A stretch of 64,000 nt of DNA from Nectonema munidae (GCA_030549495.1 JAUIRK010001044.1:168925-232924), one strand, 5' to 3'; shown: positions 41,432 to 51,160, numbered from the stretch's first letter. Numbers and translations are program-made. The notes: generated from the sequence alone by a model not told the origin.

Positions 41432-41469
41432 CAGGGAGCACTTAAACACAGGCAGGCACAGTCAGAGAG

Positions 41470-41655
41470 GAGGCGGTGAAAAATTGGGAATTTAAAAGGG
41501 GTGAATAGCCCTTACAAGGGGGAGAACAAAAGAAAAAAACGGGATTTCAAGGGGTTAAAAAGTCTTTCAATTATCCGTACCACTAAATGCCAGTTCAAAC
41601 CTTATAGTTTGAAACCAAAAGTGGAATTGGTGAGGTTTAAATCACCGAAACCTGT
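41470..41655. other. Array-to-flank transition, no gene
   Basis: Unique sequence with G runs (AAAAGGGGTGAATAGCCC, TACAAGGGGGAGAAC) and a short imperfect palindrome around CAAACCTTATAGTTTG. The satellite stops abruptly at CAGTCAGAGAGG. I recognise no gene or element here. Confidence 0.5.
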
Positions 41656-41770
41656 CTTTCACACAGTGTATGCTATGTGATAATGATCAAATACGCAAGA
41701 ACTTACAATTTCTAGTAATATATATTTTTATTCATATTTTGAATAAAGAGCATTGTTAAAAACAAAAAGA
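41656..41770 (+). repeat. Right copy of direct repeat bracketing the array
   Basis: It matches 351-463 in the same orientation, starting CTTTCACACAGTGTATGC and ending AACAAAAAGA. Sequences outside the repeat do not match on either side. Whether it predates the array or is a dispersed repeat cannot be settled from this window. Confidence 0.8.
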
Positions 41771-41800
41771 CTAACCCGTTTACGTCAGAAATTTTTCTCC

Positions 41801-42030
41801 ATGAATTTTCAAATTTTAAATAGAATAAAAATTTTTATACTAAATCAATCATGCTGACTTCATTTTTGTACTCAATTTTCGCAATAATCGTGTGAAAAAT
41901 TTTGAAAGTATTACAAATTTGTAGTTTACGACAGAAAAATTGTCTCTAGAAATATTATTTATATATAAAAAAAATGCATATTTTTATACTAAATCAAGCA
42001 TGTCGATTTAAATTTCGGAATCATTTTTTG
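41801..42030 (+). repeat. Degenerate AT-rich repeat, ~150-bp spacing
   Basis: Two related stretches (from 41801 and from 41953) share TTTTTATACTAAATCAA followed by TCATG or GCATG. Related stretches recur at 60050-60120 and 60281-60350, with a weaker one near 59620. I do not recognise a named family. Beyond this repeat, 42031-42186 holds no gene. Confidence 0.5.
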
Positions 42031-43879
42031 AAATTAGTTTGTCAAAATGTTGAAAGGGGTAATCAATTTTCTGGTTTTCAACTTAGTTTTATTTCTATTG
42101 AAAAATAAAAATTTATAATTTTAAATTTTATGAGCTTTTAGCTATCATGATCTCGGGTCAACTTAGTGGAGATTTTATTCCATCCACCCTCGCATACGGA
42201 CTCTATGTATTTTCTCCGCAGCGAAATTTTAATCTCCTAAAACTGAGAACTTTCAATAGAATTTTTTTCAAAAGAACATGTAAATTTACAAAATTTAAAT
42301 TGTAATTAAGTCAAAAAGAATATAAATGGATTGCTCTTCTAACTTTGACAATTTGTACTTTTTGATAAATTTTTCAATGTGAAAAGTAAATCAAAATAGA
42401 TGGCGTTAAAAAAAACTTTATTATAATATGATGTCTTTGTTATGATATGGGAGACAAACTTCCAACACAGTTTGTACATGCAGTTTTTGAATGCGCTTTG
42501 CAAATGAAATTAATGCACTTTGAACACCTCCTTGTCGTTTTGTTCTTTCGAGATAGGCAGATAGAACAAGCACCCTTCATCGAAGTCGATTGTTCTTCAG
42601 ATGCATCCCTCGAAAAGCCATATACGTATAGAAGGTATTTGACTTGAATTGGGAACTCCATGATGTTCGACCTCATCTTCATGAATTCCTCAGGTAAGCG
42701 AAAAGAAAGTTTTTTCAGAAATGTCTTTCTTCCACTTTGCTTTGTATCAGGAAAAGATTGAGGAGAGTTGTTTTTTGCAACAATCCAAGTGTTCAAAGCA
42801 ACCATATCCAGATAGTTGCAGGAAACAGCTAAAGTCCATATTCTGCATGGCTTTTTTGATCAATAGCTTCTGATCATTTTGTTAGCCACATCCACTCCAG
42901 ACTTATACTTGTTGTAGCTAAGTAAACTTTGGGGTTTTGAGTGCACGCCATATGTTTCAATTATTTTATGCTGACTTGACAGCACGGAAACAACTTTGAA
43001 GTTTTTACGAACATGTCTTCTGGGTATGTAGGCGGAGAGCATTGCGTATTCAGAATAAATAGTTCTACTTTCACATTCTGCTAAATGTAGCCCTTTCAAG
43101 TGATCAGGCTTGCAGACTTTAGGAACAAACCTTCTGCTACAATTGACAGTTCCACACAATGATATATTTCTATCATGACACCAAACAGCGAGTTCATAAC
43201 TGGTAAAAAAAACCTGTCAGTAAAAACGCCACATCCAGATGGAATCTTTAAGTCTTCTATGAGTCTTTTCGAAACATTCAAAGCCGAAAAGTAAAAATTC
43301 TCCAAACCAGAGATATATAATTCGGGCATCATGTAATAAAAATACTCAGCGTCATTTATGTGGTAGCATTTAAGCCCATAATATTCCGGTTTCTTAGGAT
43401 CATATAATTTCAATTTGAAATTTCCTTTGAAACTGATGAGTTGTTCGTCGATCGTGACATGGGAATGGGGAGTCCAGTACATTGAAAAAACTTTTTGGAA
43501 ATGATCGTGAACTTTTCTCATAGGACCCAATTTATCTTACAGATCTCTTTGACTTTTGTCATCAAAAGTGATGAAGAGGTGTATCCGTGTAAACATCTCT
43601 CTTCCCAGACAGGCTCTCAAAAATGGGCTTCCATAATAGGAAAATAGATCTCAAATTCCAACTTTTTACTCCCTATTTTGTCGAATATACAATAAGCTTC
43701 CAAAGTAAGAGAGGAGATGAATACTTTTTAAGTTTTGTAGCAATAGGTAAACTCACATGTTTAGGGTTATTAGATCTAAAAAGTACACGAAACAAAAGGG
43801 TAAACGAAATATGGAGAAAATGCTGTTGGGTGTTTTCAATAAGCCTATCATAATTGCCTGTAACGAATCATAAAAAGAT

Positions 43880-44725
43880 AGCTAAAGATTGGACTTGAAC
43901 CCAAGACTATAGAGTAGTGATGGGACGATACCAAAATTGTTAACGATTCTGATTCTACCCAATTATCCCGATTTTCGATACGATTCCGATTATATTATAT
44001 TGTATCTAATCATAATTATATTGTAAACACATTTTCTTTAAACGAGTTTCGATCTGATTTGGCATATATAAGAAAAAATCTTAAGAAAGAAATGTGTTTG
44101 AAAAACATAGAATAGTCATTAAAATGTTTGAATTCACGTAGTACACTTAAAAAATATTTAATAAATAATATATTTATATTTTCGCAGATAACTTTTATTC
44201 TTACTGTTGCTAGCACAATTCAAAAATATGAAAAATTTATTTCAAAAAGTAATTCATAATAACATAGAGTTAGAATTAACTTAAGGTAAAATTAAAAAAT
44301 AGAAGAGAAAACGTGAAAAAAATGTCAGGGAGATAGAAGCACTACTATTAGTAGCAGAGAGTATTTTCATCAAAAAAGCATATTAAAGCTGCTTCTATAA
44401 ATCTATGGGTAATTTGCCTCGAGAAGACTGAACTAAAACGCAAGACATTGGTGTAACATGTTCAGCATTCAAACAACCCACACTCCCATTAAATACGGTA
44501 CGTAAAGCTCTACAGAATGCAATCTTATGTTATAACTATTTATCCAACATTCTGTATATTTAAGAATCGTTTTGGTATCGGAATCAGGTTTAAATAATTC
44601 ATCTCCGAGGCCGATTTCCGATACTTTATGAAACTTCCGATTATAGCGATACATTTCCGATTAATCGTTCCATCACTACTATAGAGTAGCAAGTTTAGAA
44701 CAGTAATCAAACTACCCGCGACCCA
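43880..44725 (-). repeat. tRNA-derived SINE-like sequence, split by a MITE
   Basis: Read on the minus strand without the insert at 43915-44678, the sequence has a tRNA-like head (GGGTCGCGGGTAGTTTGAT, A-box region, 44724-44705) and a B-box-like GGGTTCAAGTCC (43902-43891). They lie about 70 bp apart once the MITE is taken out. The layout and the GTCTTGGGTTC phrase match the insertion at 46313-46466. It sits at the position of the piggyBac copy 1 intron. Outer limits and target duplication are not resolved. It is not a functional tRNA gene. Confidence 0.45.
43915..44678. mobile_element. hAT-type non-autonomous element (MITE), 764 bp
   Basis: The terminal inverted repeats read TAGTGATGGGACGAT on the left and TAGTGATGGAACGAT as the reverse complement on the right. 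Both sides carry the exact 8-bp duplication CTATAGAG (43907-43914 and 44679-44686), which fits the hAT target pattern nTnnnnAn. The interior is AT-rich with GATTCCGAT-type subterminal repeats and no transposase. It was mobilised in trans, if at all. Confidence 0.9.
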
Positions 44726-45130
44726 ATAATAAGATTACTGTGAGATTATTTTATCAAGGTGAGGATAAACTTACAAGAAATTGGATTTCATTTTAGTCAT
44801 TGTCATTTCTTATATATGCGTGATCAAGGAAACATCAAAAAAGAGCTTGATTATGAAGAAAATTTCATCAGTGTCTTTCATTGGTCCTCTAGATCCAGGT
44901 GGATCAGAAATGGTATTTCTTATGTTTATTCTTGGTTTATGTTCTGCAAGAGTTGATCTTGGAACCGAATGGAAAATAGTTCCATCAGGAGCAACCAAAC
45001 TTTCTTCAATCATACAAGATGTAATAGGGGAAGAAGAAGAAGATGAATAGGAACTATAGAAATAGGATGTAAATTCTTCCTCGCTTCCAGAACTCTATTC
45101 AGTGGAAAATTCTCAACTCATTTATAATGG

Positions 45131-46298
45131 AGACAGGAGAAAAAAATAATTGTACTAGTAAATGCAGAAAATAAATCTTAAAGCCTTGGGAATATATGAT
45201 GAAATGAGTTGAAAAACGAGAATCAACTATAAAGTGAATATTAAAAGTAAATACAGGAAAAAAAAGCAGTGATCTCAAGAAATTTGATAAAGTCAGACTA
45301 GAAATATATCAATAGGGAACGCAGAAATACAACATAGAAAGAGTAGAAGAGACACATATATAAAAGCTGAATGGAAACAAAGCTCGTGCAATCCAACGTT
45401 ATTCATATCTCAAAATATAATATACCAATAAAAAATACTGTTTCAAAAGTGGTAAATGAAGATAACATTTGGTAAGAGAAATAACGTAAAGAAACGTGAT
45501 CAATTTTGGTAAACGAAGAAACAGAACATATAAGAAGTAATGCTTAAACAATACCTCATCTTTATCCAAAGTTGTTATGATTATTCATATGCATGCGGTA
45601 TATGAATTATTTGATAGAACCTGCTAATGATTATATATTTTGAAAATCATATATCTCTTTATGAAGAATCACCTCGAAAAACAATCGCATTAAAATGTTC
45701 TTTTCAAGCTCTGAAAAAATGTATGTCTATGACTTTGTCCTTCGGTGTATATTTACATTTTTTATTTAGATTTTTATTTATAAATTTACATTTATTTTCT
45801 ATAAAAGAGAAATTTTTACATTTTCAGGTTCAAATTTGCACTAAAAAACTTTAATTAGGACTAAGAAAGTTTAAATTATATTATAAAAAAATATTGTTAA
45901 CTGAAACTAGCTGAAAAAATTTTGACTTTCTAAAATATGAACTTTGACTTCGTGATTTAGAAAAAATATTTCTCGAGCTATTAAAGGTAAATCACAATAA
46001 CTGCAATAAATCTATAGCCAAAATTCAATGAATGCTCACGAAAATTTTATATATGGTTTATAGTTTGTAAGTTGGTTTGATGCGCTACCATACATAAGCC
46101 ACATATGCTGGTTTACAGGGAAAAAATTTTATATATGAAAATTAATTAAAAAAATGTTATAAAATAACATTTTATATATTTTTTACTGAGAAAGATTTTT
46201 GTATTCTATATATTAATTAAAACTCATTATATTAACTGATCAAAAGTTTTAGTTTTCTTTTCTAAATGTGAATTAGTTTATGTGCAAATTTGAAATTG
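45131..46298. other. AT-rich intergenic DNA, no gene
   Basis: No convincing coding sequence. The open frame at 45627-45854 is hydrophobic and AT-driven with no domain. The unplaced 5' end of piggyBac copy 1 may extend into this stretch. Confidence 0.6.
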
Positions 46299-46312
46299 CT
46301 TAGTGCCAATTT

Positions 46313-46466
46313 TTTAAGGTAAAGTAAGGGGGCTGCGTAAAGTTGGTTAGGTACTACGTTTTGATAATACCAGGTCTTGGGTTCGATCCCTCATTAAGCC
46401 TACTTTCTCATAGTTCGATGCAAGCGGCGCAATTGTGCCTTCTAGGTTCACCCCGTTGTAACTTAC
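46313..46466 (+). repeat. SINE-like insertion with 14-bp direct repeats
   Basis: It is flanked by CTTAGTGCCAATTT at 46299-46312 and 46467-46480, an exact 14-bp duplication. The interior has a tRNA-like head, GGCTGCGTAAAGTTGGTTAG (46331-46350), and a B box, GGTTCGATCC (46380-46389), both expected of a Pol III-derived SINE. The ends are also partly inverted: TAAGGTAAAGTAA on the left against TAAGGTAAGTTA as the reverse complement on the right. A small TIR element with a shorter duplication is the alternative. Confidence 0.6.
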
Positions 46467-46480
46467 CTTAGTGCCAATTT

Positions 46481-47454
46481 GAACTTGAAAGGGTATATAT
46501 TTTAAAACTTTGTAAAAACATTATCATTCTATATAATAATAATGTAATGTGAAAAAAATTATAGAAAAAGTTTCTATTGATGTTTTACAATTTTATTTTC
46601 CTTTTTTAGATTTTATAAATTGGGTACTTTAAAAATGACGGGATTTTTTTAGGAGAGTTATTTGAATATTTTTTCAAATGGTGAGGGAAAAAATTGATAA
46701 GAAAGACGTATATATTTTTTTCATTTTTCTCAAGATAGTTATATAAACTCGTCCAATACATTTTTTTAATTACAGTATCCATTTTCTTAACGATTAAAAT
46801 ATATAACTTATTTAAAATCTTTCTGCCTTCTCAATCTTAAGATTTCAAACCTTTTGAATTTAACTTATTTTTATATAATTATTTTATCTAATTAAATTAA
46901 TCTAAAGAATGTTATTTTTATTTAAAAGAGAGAGATGCGTTGGCATTATTTTTTTAACCCTTTTAGGCACAATGGGATATCACTGTCCCATAATATAAAA
47001 ATCGTTTGTCTAAGTATATAAAAACTCATTGAAAAGAAAAACAGGTGATAAGTTTTAGTAAACCATTCCTTGAAAGTTAAAAAGATGTCAGAAATTTTTT
47101 TTTATTAATAGGTATAAAAAAATATTCTAACATTCCCCAGAGTTTAAAACTATTTTCTAATAATTTTTTTAACAAAAGTTTTTGAAAACATCACTGAATG
47201 TGGCAAGTGAAAAGGTAATTAATTTATAAACATCGCTTGTTAACATGTTTTTATCATTATTTGTCTTAAATAGTGTGAAGCTAGAGACTCTATAAATGTT
47301 GAGCTCCAGTACAGGTAAATTACATTAAGAAGGAGTCAGGGATTACAAAACTGCATTGAATATAGAGGTAGCGCTTGTGTCAGGTTAGACTGTATATGTT
47401 TTTTTAGTCATATTTTACCATACGTTATATCTATTCTTTTTGTGGGGTCTACGT
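46481..47454. other. AT-rich intergenic DNA, no gene
   Basis: Long A/T runs and no coding frame of note. I see no element ends in this stretch. Confidence 0.6.
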
Positions 47455-48790
47455 AGGGTTGCCAGATTACAAGATTAGAAATCCGGGACACTCTTATAAT
47501 TTCCACCATATATATAAATGTATACCTATAATTTGGAAAATTCATAATCGGACAAACAAAAGAGACTTCAAAACAGCTACTGCCTTGTTTGATAAATATC
47601 CATTGGCTGGAATATTCATCACGAAATTTACACTTACGTTTTGTCATTTGGGATGGGTTAGTTTTTATGTTGAACAAGAAGTGGGCCGTGGCAAATAGTA
47701 ATGACACACTTTAGTTAATGAAAGAAAAACACTCCAACAGTGACGACAACGGTACAGGAAAAATCGGAAAGATAGAAAGGAAAGTAGAAGTACTGACTAA
47801 AAAACATTAACAATACGATTAAAAACAGGAACAACAAAACATATATATATATAAGTAAGACAAATAAATAAAAAAAATTTAATAAAGTCAACTAAAAACT
47901 AATACATTTCAAGCATACACACACCAGAGCCCGTGTTAACCAAAATTGGGGGGGGGGGGCTCAAAGGGGCTGAAACTATACATTATGAAAATACACACTA
48001 TAAAATTTTCCTTTCTAGAAGCAAATTCGATCAACATCGGAGACAAGAGCTAAAGAAGGTCATAAAGTAAACAAAAAAAAAATTTAAGTTTTGTAATAGT
48101 AATTAACTATTAATAAACAAAACTGAAGGAAGAAAATCATTTTATTAACAATATATCATTTTTAGAGTAATAAAGCAATGTACATGTCAAACATTCAGCC
48201 TTCTTGACTTTTCGTAGAAATAGTTCAAAAACTCGAAAACTCTTTTAAGGGTCGAAAAACTTCTCTCACAGGATGCAATGCTGATTCCTATTGTTAGAGC
48301 AGCTTGATACTCAAAAAATACTAAGACAATTTCATAATATATTTATTGAAACTACCAATGTACAAAGAAAGACTTCATCACAAGTGCGCTTTATCCGATG
48401 TAATTCATTTAAAACTTATTTAAGCTTGAAAAATTGAGTGGAGAAGCTTGGAAAATTGAGTGGGGGTGGCTCAAGCCCCCAAAATAAATAGGGTGCGCGG
48501 GCCGGCCCTGACACACACCTATACAAACATACACAACATACAGAGAAAAACAAGCAACTAAGGGTAAAAAAATGAAGATTAAGATATGGTGGATTGTCCC
48601 TCAAGAAAAAGATGCAGCTATGAATTATAATCACTATACAAAGTTTCAACGAATAACTTTTTTGAGGTGATATAATATTATTATGGTGAACTAAAATCGG
48701 GACAATAAGGGTGTCCCAGAAGTGTCAATGCGGGACAGGGGACAAAATGATCAAATTTGGGACATGTCCCGGAAAAACGGGACCTCACTC
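47455..48790. mobile_element. Possible hAT-like non-autonomous element, degraded
   Basis: The left part has TAGGGTTGCCAGATTACAAG then ATCCGGGACACTC. The right part has repeated GGGACA phrases and ends TTGGGACATGTCCCGG then AAAAACGGGACCTC. Facing TCCGGGACA motifs and a GGGTTGCCAGA start are familiar in hAT-type elements. No target duplication was found, so the ends are approximate. Open frames at 47408-47707 (-) and 47459-47698 (+) overlap each other and show no domain. The clear element 47925-48510 lies inside. Confidence 0.35.
47925..48510. mobile_element. hAT-type non-autonomous element, 586 bp
   Basis: It starts CAGAGCCCGTG and ends CGGGCCGGCCCTG, whose complement starts CAGGGCCGGCCCG. 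These ends resemble the CAGGGCCGG ends common in hAT elements. An 8-bp ACACACAC flanks both sides (47917-47924 and 48511-48518), although this is low-complexity. A G run near the left end faces CAAGCCCCC near the right end. There is no coding sequence. Confidence 0.72.
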
Positions 48791-48934
48791 ATAGAGTGCA
48801 TTTGTACTGTTATTTTTTAAGTTTTAGGTTTGCATTTTATAATTCAGAAAAAAAATAAAATTTTAACATATTATCTACCAGAATACTTATAAAAATTTTT
48901 TTATTGATATAAAATATATTCAAAATTAATAACT

Positions 48935-49450
48935 TTATTGATAATAATTTAGAATGACTGGTATATTAATTTTTGGCACAACTTTTGGGGTTGCCATTTG
49001 GTCAACACCTTCATAACTGAAACATTTTTCTTTCACAATTGTAATTTTTCTTCCAGGTCCTTTTGTAAAAATACTAAATTTTGACAAGTAAGAAAGTGTG
49101 ATTTCTCTTCGAAACTCGTGAGTCAATGCATCTCCTTTTTGTCTTGATATCTGCCAAGCATTGTGTATATCACAATCTAATAGCCATATAAATAGACTCC
49201 ACCACAACTTCTTACCTTCAATACTGATTCTATATGTATTTTGGTCCATTAAATCCTTCCCCCATTCGCATGTTGTATCTTTTTAATGGCATTCGGTATC
49301 TGAATGTTCAAATATTTATGTTTAGAAACACTCCATCTTTTCACATAATTAAATGGTTCAGAGCCGTATGAAGTTGATGCTACTGTGACAATAGCATTAT
49401 CTTTCCATCTTGTCAGTGATAATTGACAAGATTTTTAATGCATGATAATA
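48935..49450 (-). pseudogene. PiggyBac transposase remnant, second lineage (PGBD2/3-like)
   Basis: Minus-strand translation reads TRWKDNAIVTVASTSYGSEP, then FNYVKRWS, then NAIKKIQHANGG. After a frame change it continues DLMDQNTYRISIEGKKLWW then DIHNAWQIS and LTHEFRREI. This order matches the last third of PGBD2/3-type piggyBac proteins: a W-x-D strand, a GGVDLMDQ-type third catalytic Asp, then the K-W-W and N-A-W helices. The first Asp of that motif falls at the frame break. The piece lacks the first two catalytic Asp. It differs clearly from the family at 49573-53615, so it belongs to a separate lineage. Confidence 0.75.
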
Positions 49451-49572
49451 CATGTATCGTAAGATCCTCAAAATAAAAGTTGATCAGCATCAAAAGAAAT
49501 ATTTAAAAACTGGTTCTACATGGCAATATTAGTATTTATTGGGTTATTAATAAGGCGATTTTTTTGACTTAA

Positions 49573-49588
49573 CCTTCGCTTACCACAC
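49573..49588 (+). repeat. Left terminal inverted repeat of piggyBac copy 2
   Basis: CCTTCGCTTACCACAC, directly after TTAA. Confidence 0.9.
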
Positions 49589-50279
49589 ATAGGCTTTTTA
49601 CTCCATTCAGCATTTTCAATGTGTTTTTTCTTGTAATAAAATATATATAACGTAACAAATGATTACTATTTAAATTTGTCTCATTTTGTGAGGCATAAGT
49701 AGATTTTTGAGGTTTTTCTGCCTACCAAAAAATCTTTTTTTTTGAAATTTTTAAATTTCGATTTTAAAAGAGCATGAGTGAAATTCCATGCATAATAAGT
49801 AAAAGTGCCTACTTCATAATTGTCTAAGAACATTCTAACCATCACAAAACGCAGTTTTAAAATAAATTTTAACGCCATCTAGGTTTGATAATTTTTAGTT
49901 TTCGTCTGATTCCATATTTCATACCTTTTTCATATAATTTGTATCTACAAGTAACTATATAAAAATGAATTTTTAGGAACTGAGAACACAATTTATAAAA
50001 ACAGAGAATTTCTGAAAGGAAAAAAATGAGCGTGAAAAGTGATCAGATTTTCAAAAAAAAAAAGAACAGTGCAAGATAAAAAATCAAATCAATATTGGTA
50101 TATTTTCCTAAAATAAAACTCAATTCAATGAAAATGGATTTTGAAATGTCAAAAATATCAGTTTCACTAAAAAAAACACAAAACAAAAATTTAATTTTAA
50201 AAAGTTTATTACAAAAAAGAACATAAGTCTAACAAAAAGTTAAAAAAAAATTGAAAATAAGAATAACGATACTATTCTT

Positions 50280-50790
50280 GTTTTTGATAAAATCTGGCTG
50301 AACAGTAAAAAAAGCAAATATAATATTTGAATGACAATTAGAGCACAATGATTCACTCAGAGTAAAAACATTTTCTAGTACCCCTCATTCTAAAAAGAAA
50401 TTCAATAATTGAACAGTATCATCTTGAAGAACTGCTTTTGAATATTGGGAATCCTAGAGGGAACCCATAATAAAAAAGAAACTTGTGATTGGCCTTGACA
50501 TTTGATTAATATTAGAACAAACGTTCATTTAAATAAAACAAAGCTTCCGTGAAGAAGTTTTTTAAAAAACTTTTTTACCTCATTTCTATATAGGAAATGC
50601 ATTGCTAGGACAGCTGTGCTTAAAAGTGACTGATGAGTTTTAACCACCACTATATCTTGAAAATTCAACGGTTTCCGTCCATCTTCTACTGTATTTGTAA
50701 TTAGTGAAGTCTCTAGACACTCTATTGAAATAATCAACTCCACTTTTGTATTTATTACATAAAATCAAGCTTTCAGGTTTTTTATGTGAT
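50280..50790 (-). pseudogene. Broken piggyBac transposase C-terminus, copy 3
   Basis: Minus-strand reading from 50779 gives KPESLILCNKYKSGVDYFNR then DFTNYKYSRRWT. This matches the region around the third catalytic Asp of the transposase at 51161 (KPETILCYNENKCGVDSFNR and YKPSRRWT). Further on, SCPSNAFPI and GKKVF match its CSEKAIS and GRKVFLK. Frames change at least twice and stops are frequent. The N-terminal two thirds are absent. The piece stops about 40 bp before an internal end-like sequence (50831-50866), so it is either a truncated sibling copy or a duplicated 3' end inside copy 2. Confidence 0.75.
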
Positions 50791-50830
50791 GTGACAAAAT
50801 CACCTTTATTATGCTACAATGACGGAGCAA

Positions 50831-50866
50831 GCTTCGCTTACTACTGTTGGGCTGTTTACTCCAATG
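50831..50866 (+). repeat. Internal piggyBac end-like sequence
   Basis: GCTTCGCTTACTACTGTTGG then GCTGTTTACTCCAA resembles the outer left end (CCTTCGCTTACCACAC then GGCTTTTTACTCCATT). It is preceded by GAGCAA rather than TTAA. It may be the original left end of the full transposase-bearing unit. Confidence 0.6.
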
Positions 50867-51016
50867 TGTTTTTCAAGTCCCATTTCTCAAAATGAAAAAA
50901 ATATACAATCAACAAAAATTCCTGCACTTACCTCTCGTTTATTATTTCAGATAAAAACAAAATTTATAAAAAAAAATTTCATCATAATTTTAGCAACTAC
51001 TTTTGTATCAAAAGGA

Positions 51017-51050
51017 GGAGGATGATAATGATGATGATCATGATGATTAT
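51017..51050. repeat. Short GAT/ATG microsatellite
   Basis: Imperfect trinucleotide run GGATGATAATGATGATG then ATCATGATGATTATG, downstream of the transposase stop. Confidence 0.7.
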
Positions 51051-51160
51051 GATAAAAATAGAATGAATTAATTTTTCACCATATAAAATCTAGCAAAAAA
51101 TCTTTAAAAAATCAAAGCTAAATGAAATTTATTAAAATAAAAAAACATCATGCGTTATAT

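Larger units (their letters stand above)
1183..41469. repeat. 40-kb satellite array of a 31-bp unit
   Basis: Tandem units have a consensus that reads in two halves, ACTCAAACACAGGCAGG then CACAAACAGGGAGC. The consensus holds 13 A, 9 C, 8 G and one T, with no CpG. Common variants are ACTTAAAC for ACTCAAAC, GATTCAGGC for ACAGGCAGGC, and AAAAAGGG for AAACAGGG. Because 31 is not a multiple of 3, each reading frame cycles with a 31-residue period, giving long spurious open frames on both strands. Units are arranged in higher-order repeats of ~2.03 and ~3.3 kb. Both outer edges (about 1.2-3 kb and 39.3-41.4 kb) are more divergent than the middle, as expected of satellites homogenised by unequal exchange. 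I see no sign of coding use. Confidence 0.97.
10391..41469. repeat. Satellite block B
   Basis: The second block is 31 kb. It starts with the same edge-type units as block A (for example the CACTTATACAACAGG unit near 10851, otherwise only near 1637). An irregular zone with probable assembly seams follows (11-17 kb), then six ~2.03 kb HORs, three ~3.3 kb HORs, and the right-edge module. Landmark positions are 12653, 15798, 17782, 19804, 21834, 23827, 25856, 27884, 29916, 31094, 33249, 36570, 37741 and 39868. Confidence 0.85.
42440..45013 (-). pseudogene. PiggyBac transposase pseudogene (DDE_Tnp_1_7 family), copy 1
   Basis: The gene would encode the DDE transposase that cuts and pastes the element at TTAA. 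Order on the minus strand: an N-terminal segment with LVAPDGTIF and IKLFFDVSLI (45013-44810), matching the exon 1 end of the transposase at 51161-52936. A preserved GTAAGT donor lies near 44775. Exon 2 remnants start near 43760, with GSPFLRACLGREMF, then the first catalytic Asp in TIDEQLISFKG, the second in FTDRFF, and the third in KSGVDVANKM. A C-terminal Cys/His-rich domain (CSICLSRKN, RRCSKC, FICKAH) ends at 42440. It is broken: an in-frame stop after QRDL, frame changes near 43150 and 42860, and a 0.9-kb insertion between the exons. Like copy 2, it has Asn three residues after the third Asp. Confidence 0.88.
42187..45130 (-). mobile_element. PiggyBac element, copy 1 (broken)
   Basis: Extent is inferred from transposase remnants (see 42440-45013). 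A possible left terminal sequence starts near 42187: CCCTCGCATACGG then TTTTCTCCGCAGC resembles the terminal CCTTCGCTTACC...TTTTTACTCC of the element at 49573. No TTAA adjoins it. I could not place the right end. The element is interrupted by a SINE-like sequence that is split by a hAT-type MITE. Confidence 0.6.

Noticed and set aside
1183-41469. CRISPR array
   Set aside because: Units abut with no unique spacers, there are no cas genes, and the DNA is eukaryotic.
1183-41469. Telomeric array or CENP-B-box satellite
   Set aside because: No TTAGG-type telomere units and no TTCG...CGGG box. A centromeric role cannot be judged from sequence alone.
351-41770. The 113-bp direct repeats as LTRs of a retroelement
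   Set aside because: No TG...CA ends, no primer-binding site or polypurine tract next to them, no coding remnants inside, and a 41-kb spacing filled with satellite.
46325-46400. A functional tRNA gene
   Set aside because: A and B boxes are recognisable but I could not pair acceptor or anticodon stems. The insert has a target duplication, so it is a mobile element.
47408-47707. Overlapping frames on both strands at 47.4-47.7 kb
   Set aside because: Mutual shadows inside a probable non-autonomous element, with no domain.
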